The translations under genes and the position numbers were made by a program. From positions 186,001 to 250,000 of the forward strand of contig CAVQDO010000023.1 in NCBI GenBank assembly GCA_963711255.1: DNA of 64,000 bases, given 5' to 3'. Every line of letters starts with the position of its first letter. Positions within the stretch are counted from its first letter, which is position 1. Origin of the DNA: GCA-2746365 sp963711255 (GTDB lineage: Bacteria; Pseudomonadota; Gammaproteobacteria; SZUA-229). Shown piece after piece: positions 17,393 to 25,202 of this stretch. The notes beneath the pieces were generated by a model, which saw nothing but the letters and a program-made list of their open reading frames with translations, did no database searches and had not been told where the DNA came from.

Positions 17393-17731
17393 TTAGAAGG
17401 TGCGTTCATCCCAGCCCCACATATGGCGTTCCGGGCTGGAAAACTCAATATATATTCGTGAGCTGCTGATATTGAGTTCGGTATTGATAAAACCGCATAT
17501 TTTTGCTGAAAAGTCTGCCGTATTGTTTTCCGGCAAACCCAGGCTTTTTAATTTTACGTGGGCGGCGGCTTCGTTACTGCCAGCAAAAAGCAGGGTTTGC
17601 TCGTGCTGAACTTTTACCATAACGTAACTTTCAGGTTTGCCCAGCATATCAGCAGCAAGTTTTGAGGCGTTTTCAGCAAATGTAATGCTGTTATCGATGA
17701 CGATGTTGGTAGTTATTTCTAAAAGTGGCAT
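17393..17731 (-). CDS. Tautomerase-superfamily (MIF-like) protein
   Basis: Starting at 17731 gives MPLLEITTNIVID, with the catalytic Pro directly after Met, as required in the tautomerase superfamily; a longer in-frame start would bury it and is rejected. The 112-residue size, SYVMVKVQHEQTLLFAGSNEAA in the middle and the C-terminal RIYIEFSSPERHMWGWDERTF fit the MIF / phenylpyruvate tautomerase group. Bacterial MIF homologues have keto-enol tautomerase activity on phenylpyruvate-like substrates, but physiological roles are unclear. It lies behind the DUF4124 gene on the same strand and may be co-transcribed. Confidence 0.8.
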   Translation of the reverse strand: MPLLEITTNIVIDNSITFAENASKLAADMLGKPESYVMVKVQHEQTLLFAGSNEAAAHVKLKSLGLPENNTADFSAKICGFINTELNISSSRIYIEFSSPERHMWGWDERTF

Positions 17732-17775
17732 AAGAATTTTTCCTTGCTGAATTAACGGCTGAATTAACGACCAAT

Positions 17776-18267
17776 CTAGCGACAATACTCACGTTGTTTC
17801 TTTTTTGCAGCAGAAAGACGTTGCTGACGCTGTTTCTCGCTGAGGAACACATATTCGCCTTTTTTAGAAATCTCCCGCATGCGTCCACGACTATTGATCG
17901 ATGCAATATCACTTTTGGCCTCGTCACATAAGCGGCGTTTTTCTTTTTTTGATATTTTGGGCTTTTCGGGTTTCTCGGGTTTTTTGTCTTTATTCTCAGT
18001 ATTAGTGTCTGCGTCGGGCGATGCGGTATCCTGAGTTTCAGCATTATTTGCCTTGCCCGCATCATCTGCCTGCTTGATCTGCCGGGGACTGGTGGTTTCA
18101 TTCTGGCGGATAGTCATCTTTTGCGCCGATGAATCGAGCGGGCGTTCACCGTAATGAACCTGGCCATTTTCATCAACCCACTTATAGACACCTGCATGTG
18201 TTGAGGATATAAATAATAAACTGATGCTAAATGCCAGCAGGCCCGCGAAAAGTGCTTTAATAGTCAT
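17776..18267 (-). CDS. DUF4124 exported protein
   Basis: The first 26 residues form a signal peptide (MTIKALFAGLLAFSISLLFI then SSTHAG). The mature start VYKWVDENGQVHYGERP is the DUF4124 signature: a short aromatic module common at the N-terminus of small gammaproteobacterial periplasmic proteins. A long Lys/Glu/Pro-rich spacer (about residues 60-110) leads to a basic C-terminal helix with two cysteines (RRLCDEA and REYCR). Function unknown. The 163-residue product is upstream of the tautomerase gene, 45 bases apart. Confidence 0.8.
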   Translation of the reverse strand: MTIKALFAGLLAFSISLLFISSTHAGVYKWVDENGQVHYGERPLDSSAQKMTIRQNETTSPRQIKQADDAGKANNAETQDTASPDADTNTENKDKKPEKPEKPKISKKEKRRLCDEAKSDIASINSRGRMREISKKGEYVFLSEKQRQQRLSAAKKKQREYCR

Positions 18268-18425
18268 ATTCTGTATCTCGACCAGTGGTGGTTTATGGAT
18301 TAGCCCATTGTTCAGCCTGTTGATGTAAAATAGTCGTTAATGTATATAAAATCAACTTTGATGTAACATCCCTGTTGAGTGGTACTCTTGCTTCTTCATA
18401 TATTTAGTGTAGCGAATAATTAATA

Positions 18426-19322
18426 ATGGCTGATCGTCGATTAAAAATATTTCATACTGTGGCTCGTCTGCTGAATTTCACCAAGGCCGGTGAACAGCTG
18501 CATATGACACAACCAGCGGTGACCTTTCAGATTCGCCAGCTGGAAGATCAGTTTAATACCCGCCTGTTTGATCGTACGCATAATAAAGTTACGCTGACTG
18601 AAGCCGGTAAACAGGTGTATATGTACGCTGACCGTATCCTTAAGCTTTATGATGATATGACGCATAGCATCACAGAAATGACCGGAGACGTCAGTGGCGG
18701 GGTGTCACTGGGCGCCAGTACTACCATTGCTGAGTATATGCTGCCACTATTGATTGGTGAGTTTAAGGTCAAGTTTCCAGACGTGAATATCAGCCTGAAA
18801 GAATCCAATTCGGAAGATATTATCGCCATGGTCGAGAATAACGTGGTGGATCTGGCGATAGTTGAAGGCTCTGTCACTAACAAAAATTTAATCGTAGAAC
18901 AGTGCCGGGTTGATCAGTTACTGGTGATTATGCCAAATAATCATCCGCTGGCGAAAGAAACCACCCTGCATGTCAGGGATATACTGGGACATCCTTTTAT
19001 TTGCCGTGAAAGCGGCTCGGGAACGCAGGAAGCTATTACTAACTACGTTGAATTGCAGAGCCCTGACAGTATATTGAATGTCTGTTTTGAATTGAGCAGT
19101 CCGGAAGCCATCAAGGGTGCAGTCGAAGCCGGTATGGGTATTTCCATTGTCTCTCGTGCCAGCATCGAGAAAGAACTAAAGCTGGGGACGCTGACAGCGG
19201 TCGAACTGTTGCCAAAACTGGAACGCCCATTCTCTTTCGTGCGGCAGCGTTATAAATTTAAATCCCGTGCTGCGGATGAACTGCTGGGCTTCGCCCAGGA
19301 GTTCTGTAAAAATATGGTTTAA
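18426..19322 (+). CDS. LysR-family transcriptional regulator
   Basis: A cytoplasmic regulator with an N-terminal winged helix-turn-helix (residues about 3-62: FHTVARLLNFTKAGEQLHMT, then QPAVTFQIRQLE) and a periplasmic-binding-protein-like effector domain (about 88-295). Length 298 is standard. The sequence resembles the LysR subgroup found near selenium or sulfur metabolism genes, but no such gene is adjacent here, so the effector is unknown. It is upstream of a small cytoplasmic protein and an AI-2E-type permease on the same strand. Confidence 0.88.
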   Translation: MADRRLKIFHTVARLLNFTKAGEQLHMTQPAVTFQIRQLEDQFNTRLFDRTHNKVTLTEAGKQVYMYADRILKLYDDMTHSITEMTGDVSGGVSLGASTTIAEYMLPLLIGEFKVKFPDVNISLKESNSEDIIAMVENNVVDLAIVEGSVTNKNLIVEQCRVDQLLVIMPNNHPLAKETTLHVRDILGHPFICRESGSGTQEAITNYVELQSPDSILNVCFELSSPEAIKGAVEAGMGISIVSRASIEKELKLGTLTAVELLPKLERPFSFVRQRYKFKSRAADELLGFAQEFCKNMV

Positions 19323-19401
19323 GCCGGCTTTAGCAGTATCTACAGGCCCCATATTATCGAATACTCGTCAATCAGGAACTCGTAACCTCAGGAACACTGG
19401 C

Positions 19402-19773
19402 ATGGCTCAGAATAACAATCGATCGATTAAAAGTGGTCAGCAATTGCTCGATCTTTATGAAGCAATGGATGATCAGCGCAAGCAAAGTCTGTGTGACTTT
19501 GCTGACTTTTTATATGCACAGGCTGATCCGGTAGTAAAAGAAATCCCAGAACCTGCGGTGATAGAGCGTCCGCCCCAGGAAACCGTTGTCGGTGCCATTA
19601 AACGGCTTAAAACCACCTATCACATGGTAGAGAGCATGACAGTCTTTTCAAAGGCTTCCTCGTTAATGACTGATCATATGATTAAAGGCCGTGACCCGGT
19701 GGAAGTTATTGATGAGATGGAAAGTCTTTTTGAAGATGCCTATAAGCAACTTCTGGAAAATGAAGAGAAATAA
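19402..19773 (+). CDS. Conserved hypothetical cytoplasmic protein
   Basis: No domain recognised. The start at 19402 (MAQNNNRSIKSGQQLLDLYE) follows an AGGAA at 19390-19394, while the longer reading frame overlaps the LysR gene and is unlikely. The 123-residue product is acidic and helical. GQQLLDLYEAMDDQRKQSLCDFADFL near the N-terminus and VIDEMESLFEDAYKQLLENE at the end look like coiled helices with a flexible Pro-rich link. It is 3 bases before the AI-2E-family permease gene, so a joint role or regulatory partnership is likely but unknown. Confidence 0.7.
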   Translation: MAQNNNRSIKSGQQLLDLYEAMDDQRKQSLCDFADFLYAQADPVVKEIPEPAVIERPPQETVVGAIKRLKTTYHMVESMTVFSKASSLMTDHMIKGRDPVEVIDEMESLFEDAYKQLLENEEK

Positions 19774-19776
19774 GTA

Positions 19777-20835
19777 ATGATTGATGTTATCAAGAGCTGG
19801 TTTGAAAAGCATTTTTCAGATCCGCAGGCAATAATCCTGGTATCAATACTGTTGCTTGGCGGTATCCTGGTATTGTACTGGGGGAAAATACTGACGCCGG
19901 TACTGGCCGGCATTATTATTGCCTATGTACTTGAAGGGCTGGTAAAAAAAGTCAGTGCTTTTGGGGTGCCACGGTTTGCCTCTTTCATGTTCAGTTATAC
20001 CCTGTTTATTACCTCACTGGGGCTGATTTTATTTGGCCTGGTGCCGCTGGTTATCAGCCAGGTTTCCCAGCTGGTAATTGATTTTCCGCGGATATTAGGC
20101 AAGGTACAGGACCTGATACTTACAATACCAGAAAAATACCCGGTATTTGCTGACCAGGAAATAGAAAAAATGCTGGGCAGCTTTACCAGCGAGCTGGTTA
20201 GTGTCGGGCAGACACTGGTATCGGTTTCGCTATCTTCTGCGGTTGATGCGTTTACCGTACTGGTTTACCTGATTGTGGTGCCGCTGCTGGTTTTCTTCTT
20301 GCTGAAGGATAAAGAAGTTATAGTGAAATGGTTCAGGCGCTTTTTACCCGAAGAACGCGGCCTGGCTTATTCCGTATGGAAAGAAGTGGATGCCAAAATG
20401 GGCAACTATATTCGCGGCAAACTGCTGGAAATTGTCATTGTCGGCATCGCCACATTTATACCGCTGAAAGTGATGGGCATGAACTATGCTGCCACCATGA
20501 GCCTGCTGGTTGGTCTGTCCGTTATTATTCCTTACGTCGGCGCCGTTGCTGTCACTATTCCGGTAGCGGCGATTGCCTGGTTTCAATGGGGGGCAAGCAG
20601 CGATTTTGTTTATCTTATGATTGCCTACCTGGTGGTTCAATTCATGGACGGCAACGTACTGGTACCGTTACTGTTTTCTGAAGTGGTCAATATGCACCCG
20701 GCTGCTATTATCATTGCGGTGCTGTTTTTTGGTGGCCTGTGGGGAGTATGGGGTGTGTTCTTTGCCATTCCGCTGGCAACCTTAGTGCAGGCGGTAATCA
20801 ATTCCTGGCCTTCTATACAGAGTAAAGCGGTTTAA
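19777..20835 (+). CDS. AI-2E / PerM family membrane transporter
   Basis: An inner-membrane permease of about eight helices. Segments such as ILVSILLLGGILVLYWGKIL, TPVLAGIIIAYVLEGLV, VYLIVVPLLVFFLLKD, and the family pair GLSVIIPYVGAVAVTIPVA and HPAAIIIAVLFFGGLWGVWG identify the family. Members include the E. coli autoinducer-2 exporter TqsA, PerM and Na+/H+ antiporters, so the substrate cannot be inferred. At 352 residues it is typical. Probably translated with the 123-residue gene 3 bases upstream. It is followed at once by a long palindromic repeat. Confidence 0.87.
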   Translation: MIDVIKSWFEKHFSDPQAIILVSILLLGGILVLYWGKILTPVLAGIIIAYVLEGLVKKVSAFGVPRFASFMFSYTLFITSLGLILFGLVPLVISQVSQLVIDFPRILGKVQDLILTIPEKYPVFADQEIEKMLGSFTSELVSVGQTLVSVSLSSAVDAFTVLVYLIVVPLLVFFLLKDKEVIVKWFRRFLPEERGLAYSVWKEVDAKMGNYIRGKLLEIVIVGIATFIPLKVMGMNYAATMSLLVGLSVIIPYVGAVAVTIPVAAIAWFQWGASSDFVYLMIAYLVVQFMDGNVLVPLLFSEVVNMHPAAIIIAVLFFGGLWGVWGVFFAIPLATLVQAVINSWPSIQSKAV

Positions 20836-20921
20836 CCGCAGAGACGCAGAGAAAAGCCTTATCTCTTAGGTTTTACAAATTCGATTGTATTTTATTCTCT
20901 GCGCCTCCGCGTCTCTACGCT
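20835..20921. repeat. Interrupted palindrome, copy 1 (CCGCAGAGACGCAGAG family)
   Basis: The left arm ACCGCAGAGACGCAGAG begins 1 base before the end of the permease stop codon. The right arm CTCTGCGCCTCCGCGTCTCT ends at about 20918. The arms pair across an AT-rich middle of about 45 bases. Four relatives occur at 46559, 51299, 52907 and 55482, all between genes. It may also end transcription of the two convergent genes around it. Confidence 0.8.
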
Positions 20922-20931
20922 AAATGATTTA

Positions 20932-21708
20932 TTATCGATGATGCTTACGATAATGCTTTTTCCTGCGCATTTTTCTGCGTCGGCTGCTCCAAACCCAGAG
21001 TCCGCTGAACGATAACCAGAGCAGGGCGATGGCTGCGGCATCCATCAGGTAGACACCAAACTGTCCCAGTATTCGGCCGCTGTGCAGATCGAGAATGACA
21101 CGTTCCAGCTTCAGCCCGTTGCCACGAAAAGCAATCAGCAATTTTTCTCTTTCACTGTCATCAAGGGTATAGTTTTCTGTCCACTCGATGCCCTCATCGC
21201 TGATAACGTCCCAGTCAAGTATATGTTCGTCGGCCATGTAATACAGCGGCTCACTGGTTTCAATGACCGGGCGTTTGTATTTCATGCCAAGCCGCTGAAT
21301 ATCACTGAAACTGATACTGGTTGTGATACGTTCAATTAATTCGCCTTCAAACGACAGCAGGATGATTTCATTATCCAGCGCCACAACAATAAACTGTTCA
21401 GCGGCAATCGCGCCGTGTATGTTTTGTTCCAGCCGGGTGATGGCACTGTCATTAAAGAACAGTTGTTGATGCCAGGCACTGATGATGTGTTCTTTTACGC
21501 GGAAAGATACCGGTTCATCGTCGGGTTCTATTCCATACCAGCCGAGCAACCATGAGTTATTAACATAGGTTTCATCCAGCTTTAACTTTTCGGTATGGTT
21601 TAGCATGATACCGGTTATGGACAGTATGATAACCAGCACGATGGCCATTAAACCAATTCGGCGGTGCCATAAAAAAGCAGTAAATTTACCGGGTTTTCGC
21701 TTAGTCAT
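20932..21708 (-). CDS. PepSY-associated membrane protein (PiuB-like)
   Basis: An inner-membrane protein with a first helix after a basic N-terminus (about residues 18-36, IGLMAIVLVIILSITGIML), a periplasmic PepSY-type region (about 40-215), and a last helix (about 220-240, AAAIALLWLSFSGLWVWSS) before a strongly basic tail. The HRRIGL and ILSITGIMLNH segments are typical of PepSY-TM proteins, several of which (PiuB, FoxB) take part in siderophore-iron uptake or reduction. Its start overlaps the stop of the FMN-binding gene (TAATG), so translation is coupled. It is the last gene of a putative Fur-controlled operon. Confidence 0.78.
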   Translation of the reverse strand: MTKRKPGKFTAFLWHRRIGLMAIVLVIILSITGIMLNHTEKLKLDETYVNNSWLLGWYGIEPDDEPVSFRVKEHIISAWHQQLFFNDSAITRLEQNIHGAIAAEQFIVVALDNEIILLSFEGELIERITTSISFSDIQRLGMKYKRPVIETSEPLYYMADEHILDWDVISDEGIEWTENYTLDDSEREKLLIAFRGNGLKLERVILDLHSGRILGQFGVYLMDAAAIALLWLSFSGLWVWSSRRRKMRRKKHYRKHHR

Positions 21709-22205
21709 TAAGAAACCTGTTTTATCTGAATCTGTTGATCCAGCAACAGGGCGATTCGGGCCAGCTTTTTAACGGCACGCACTGACAGGGTCGCGCCAGA
21801 AATATTATCGATAGTCTGATCAAGGCGATGGTCCTGTTTTAAACCTGCCTGTTTAAACTGTTCGGTAAAAAAATCATGACGCACTTCCCAGCCACGGCTT
21901 TCCCTGAAAACCAGGATCTTGATGTGTTCTATTTTTCCATTTGAAATAACAATACCGGTGGTTATTGGTTTCTCTTTACCAATTTCATCGAGTATCCATG
22001 CTGATTTGCTGTCGTCCTGCCAGTAGCGAACACGTAAACCTTTGTACTTGTGGTCTAGGATAGCGACAATCTGTTTTTTCAATTCTTCGTTTAACCAGAG
22101 CGCTTTTGCTTTTGGCGGGTTGTTATCAAATACCTGGTTAATGAATTCATCAGGTTTCTGGTAAACGCCGCCAGCAAAAGAACTAACACTGAGCAGTAAA
22201 GCCAA
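21708..22205 (-). CDS. Exported FMN-binding domain protein, signal peptide out of frame
   Basis: The domain ends with the flavinylation motif DNISGATLS (about residues 133-141): members of this family carry FMN bound covalently to the Thr by ApbE. GIVISNGKIEHIKILVFRESRGW is also characteristic. Read as given, it starts at a TTG in the middle of a signal peptide (ALLLSVSSFAGG). The missing basic start (MKIALKSVILIF, ATG at 22238-22240) sits in another frame, separated by a run of six A at 22204-22209; seven would restore one signal peptide. This is either a real frameshift, slippage, or a sequencing error. It acts outside the membrane as an electron carrier. Confidence 0.72.
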   Translation of the reverse strand: MALLLSVSSFAGGVYQKPDEFINQVFDNNPPKAKALWLNEELKKQIVAILDHKYKGLRVRYWQDDSKSAWILDEIGKEKPITTGIVISNGKIEHIKILVFRESRGWEVRHDFFTEQFKQAGLKQDHRLDQTIDNISGATLSVRAVKKLARIALLLDQQIQIKQVS

Positions 22206-22263
22206 AAAATTAAAATAACGCTTTTCAATGCAATTTTCATAGCTATTAATTGTACATTAAACG

Positions 22264-22288
22264 GCAAAAAAGGGCGCAATGCGCCCCT
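22264..22288 (-). terminator. Rho-independent terminator after the porin gene
   Basis: GGGCGC-AAT-GCGCCC (22272-22286) is followed on the minus strand by a T-run (A at 22265-22271). It lies between the porin and FMN-binding genes, so it would reduce expression of the latter two genes relative to the porin. Confidence 0.8.
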
Positions 22289-22311
22289 TGTTATCAGCCG
22301 CTAAGGAGTCT

Positions 22312-23458
22312 TTAGAACTGATAACCAACACCCAGGTTAAAGCCGTCCATGTTACCGGCAGCATCATTCTGTGCCTGGTAGTCGGCTTTAAAGACAACAT
22401 TTTCATGCGGCCAGTAATTGAAACCAACATCGGTCTGTGATTTACCGGTATCACCGGTACCCCCATTATCCCATTCATTCTGGCGAACAAAGACACCAAA
22501 TTTTGGTGCTACTCTATAAGAGGCTTCAATATAACCACCGTCCTGTACGTCTTTTTCAGCAGCCGAGGCAGCCATCACCATCAATGTCCCAGCGTGCATA
22601 TAAACCTGTCAGGGTAACATCAGCAACACTCCAGCGGGCATGAGTTTCTACCAGTGTGGCACTTTCGATTGTGTCGCTGCTGTCCTGTGTCATGTCATCC
22701 TGGTATTGCACAGTAGCGGCAACTTCCAGACCACGAACACCGGTGTATTTAGCACGGCCAGTCAGCGCAAGGTTACGCGCTTCGGCTTTACTTACTTTTT
22801 GACGGCCACCGCGTATTGAGGTGCCGCCGTTCAGGCCGCTGGTTAAAGCAACATCGTAGCTGAAGCCGGAAGCAGAAGTACCCGATAACATAGCGCCACC
22901 TTCCCACCAGGTTGCTGGAATGATGTCTTTCTCAACCGGGTTACGCTCTACACCATAAAATGTTGGTGGTTCGTGTGTTTCGTTGATTATGCCAACAGGG
23001 ATAAGGAATACACCGGCATTCGCTTTCATGTTTTCATTTAAATCAAACTGTACGTAGGCCTGTTCGACTTCAACTTCACCACCGTTTGAACCGTCATCAG
23101 TATCTTTAACCAGGGCATGTTCTATTTCAAATTCCGAGAAGAAACGGATGTCATCATTAAATTCGTGATTTATGTATATAACAAAACGATGCAGGTCCAG
23201 TTCTCTTTTATCCTTACCTTGACCATCACTCCAATTGTTGTAGTGCAGTTCACCGTAACCGCCAATCGTTGTACTGCTTGTGCTGCTGCTGTTTTCATCA
23301 ACCTGTGCAGCAAGCTGGTCGAGCTGATCTTTCAGTGCATTGAATTCTGCTTCTGTTACGGCGAAGGCGGGCTGGCTTAGTGCCATGCCAGTAGCGATTG
23401 TAATGGCGCTAGCAAGTGATTTTTTAGCGATAGATTGACGTATCACAATATTCTCCAA
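22312..23458 (-). pseudogene. Porin-like outer-membrane barrel protein with one frameshift
   Basis: The first frame gives a signal peptide ending QPAFA, a short coiled N-terminal part (FNALKDQLDQLAAQVDENS), then barrel strands such as TIGGYGELHYNNW and AGVFLIPVGIINETHEPPTF, as in phosphate-selective porin O/P and related proteins. It runs to 22556 and ends in nonsense (DGCLGC). The second frame continues with AASAAEKDVQDGGYIEASYR and ends FNLGVGYQF with the C-terminal Phe of outer-membrane barrels. One extra base around 22571-22577 explains the break. Repaired length is about 380 residues. Its promoter is overlapped by a Fur-box-like site. Confidence 0.8.
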
Positions 23459-23532
23459 AAATAATTAAAAATTCAGCCGGTTTATGCTGGTGTTTATTGA
23501 CACCGGAACCTGCGGTTTGCATTCTGGGGATT

Positions 23533-23560
23533 ATTATACCTGTTGCAATTGCGAATGCAA
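23533..23560 (-). promoter_or_regulatory. Sigma-70 promoter of the porin operon
   Basis: On the minus strand TTGCAT (23560-23555) and a perfect TATAAT (23538-23533) are separated by 16 bases, 75 bases upstream of the porin start codon. A Fur-box-like site begins at the -35 box. Confidence 0.65.
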
Positions 23561-23582
23561 ATGATTCTCATGTAGATTATCA
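23554..23582. promoter_or_regulatory. Fur-box-like operator
   Basis: The stretch contains GCAAATGATTCTCAT followed by GTAGATTATCA. Both halves fit the Fur consensus of interleaved NATWAT / ATWATN units, and AAATGATTCTCAT is the classic gammaproteobacterial form. It overlaps the -35 box of the porin promoter, so iron-loaded Fur would block that transcription. It is 111 bases from the divergent gene's start and might affect it too. Confidence 0.6.
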
Positions 23583-23692
23583 TATCTATTATGGGTTAGA
23601 TGATGCATGCAATTTAGGTATAAATAGTATGATTCGGTGTTTTAAGCCGGTTGCTAAGGGTATAATTTCAGAAATTTTTAATGGAGTGATTA

Positions 23693-24544
23693 ATGAATAA
23701 ACTGATTCAACTGACTATTGCCGCTATTGCTTTTTCGGCTTCCACGGCTTTTGTTACAGCCACTGCGGGCACCATTATTCAAATTCAGAATAATGGCAAT
23801 ACATCCACCATACTAACCGATGGCAAGCAGGCGCGAATGAATATGGGCGGCTCTGAGTACATCATCGTCAATTATAAAAATCAAAGCGTTAAAGCAGTAA
23901 ATCCGCAAAAGGGCGAGGTGATGCTGCTGAATGTTGATGATATTCCTAAAGGTAGCAATGCCGCCAGAATCAAGACTTCTATCAAGAACCTCGGTGCCGG
24001 ACCTGATATTGCAGGTTATAAAACACAAAAGTTTGCTTATTACGCGAACGGCCAGTCCTGCGGAACCGTTTATGGTTCCAGGGATGCTTTTAAGGCACAA
24101 GGTGTAGAAGACCTGTTTAATGCCATGAAAACCATGATGGAAAGACAGCAGGCAATGATGGGCGGTTTTGCCGGCATGATGGATGACTGCAGCCGTGCCG
24201 ACCTGGAAATGAGCGAACATGTCAGCACTATCGGCGTGCCTATGCGAACCGAGGATAAAGGTGTTGTCGACTCTGAAGTAAAGAGCATCAAACTGAATGT
24301 TGATTTACCCGCCGATACTTTTGCTATACCAGCGAACTACAAAACGGTAACCGTTAAGGACGAAATGGCAAAGGCAGCAAAAGGTATGGCAGAAATGCGT
24401 CAGCAGATGCAGCAGCAACAACCGCAAATGCAGCAGATGATGCAACAAATGCAACAGTCCGGCCAGATGACCCCTGAAATGATGGAGCAGATGCAACGCG
24501 CCCAGGATATGATGCGACAGTATCAGCAGCCGCAGCCACAATAG
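23693..24544 (+). CDS. Exported protein with Met/Gln-rich C-terminus (DUF4412-like)
   Basis: A signal peptide (MNKLIQLTIAAIAFSASTAF, cleaved about residue 25) precedes TIIQIQNNGNTSTILTDGKQ and MNMGGSEYIIVNYKNQSV, a beta-rich region like DUF4412 proteins, which hold a stored-value type fold of unknown function. A Cys pair occurs at GQSCGTV and MDDCSR. The last 50 residues are nearly all Met, Gln and Pro, a composition seen in metal-binding tails (Cu, Ag) but also just low complexity. It is divergent from the Fur-controlled porin operon. ATG start follows GGAG at 23684-23687. Confidence 0.65.
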   Translation: MNKLIQLTIAAIAFSASTAFVTATAGTIIQIQNNGNTSTILTDGKQARMNMGGSEYIIVNYKNQSVKAVNPQKGEVMLLNVDDIPKGSNAARIKTSIKNLGAGPDIAGYKTQKFAYYANGQSCGTVYGSRDAFKAQGVEDLFNAMKTMMERQQAMMGGFAGMMDDCSRADLEMSEHVSTIGVPMRTEDKGVVDSEVKSIKLNVDLPADTFAIPANYKTVTVKDEMAKAAKGMAEMRQQMQQQQPQMQQMMQQMQQSGQMTPEMMEQMQRAQDMMRQYQQPQPQ

Positions 24545-24573
24545 TAGTTATGGCTGCTGTCGTGGCCGGTGTC

Positions 24574-24602
24574 GTGGTAAAACAACGGTGTTGTTTTACC
24601 AC
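24574..24602 (+). terminator. Long hairpin after the Met/Gln-rich gene
   Basis: GTGGTAAAACAAC (24574-24586) and GTTGTTTTACCAC (24590-24602) form a perfect 13-base-pair stem with a 3-base loop between two convergent genes. No T-tract. Confidence 0.55.
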
Positions 24603-24634
24603 CATGGTTAGTGGTGCAGATTTGCTGCCTGCTG

Positions 24635-25192
24635 CTAACTCTTGATTTTTATCATTCCCTGTTTTTCCGGATACTTGCCTTTTATATCCGCGTAAAATTT
24701 TTTAATGATTTCAAAGTCCTTATGAATGTCACCGCCTGGATACAGCAGTGTTTCAAAGCCCAGTGTTTTTGATGGGAAGTCAATATAGCCTAAACATACC
24801 GGCACTTTTGCTTCTTGAGCAATGTAATAAAAGCCGGTTTTCCAGTAGGGCGTTTTTGAACGGGTGCCCTCCGGTGCCAGGCACAAAATCATCTCCTCAC
24901 TGTTTTTTATCTGTTCGGCTATCTGATGGATAAAGCCGGTTGAGGCGGAACGATCAACCGGAATGCCGCCGAGTGCAGAAAAGACATAATGCAGCGGCCC
25001 GCTAAATAACTGTTTTTTGGCAACCCAGGTGATTTTTTTCTGCACATACCAGAAACACAGTATGGCTAAAGGAAAATCCCAGTTAGAGGTATGTGGCGCA
25101 CCAATCAGGACAAACTTTTTTTCTGCGGGCATGCTTACCTTAACGCGCCAGCCGCTTAGCTTTAGAATTGTTTTGGCAAAAAGATGTAGCAT
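24635..25192 (-). CDS. 1-acylglycerol-3-phosphate acyltransferase-like protein (PlsC family)
   Basis: The start was set at ATG 25192 (MLHLFAKTILKLSGWRV), 10 bases after the YcaO stop; the longer frame would overlap that gene. The 185-residue protein has the acyltransferase motif HTSNWD (His-X4-Asp, about residues 43-48) and the PEGTRSK motif (about 116-122), and one N-terminal amphipathic helix for membrane attachment. PlsC-type enzymes add an acyl chain to lysophosphatidate or related acceptors. The acceptor here is unknown, because small stand-alone members also act on other lipids. Co-transcribed with ycaO and the DUF2238 gene. Confidence 0.82.
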   Translation of the reverse strand: MLHLFAKTILKLSGWRVKVSMPAEKKFVLIGAPHTSNWDFPLAILCFWYVQKKITWVAKKQLFSGPLHYVFSALGGIPVDRSASTGFIHQIAEQIKNSEEMILCLAPEGTRSKTPYWKTGFYYIAQEAKVPVCLGYIDFPSKTLGFETLLYPGGDIHKDFEIIKKFYADIKGKYPEKQGMIKIKS

Positions 25193-25202
25193 GCGGTGAT
25201 AT

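Noticed and set aside
19267..19401. Longer N-terminus for the 123-residue protein
   Set aside because: The extension lies inside the LysR gene's 3' end in another frame and has no coding character.
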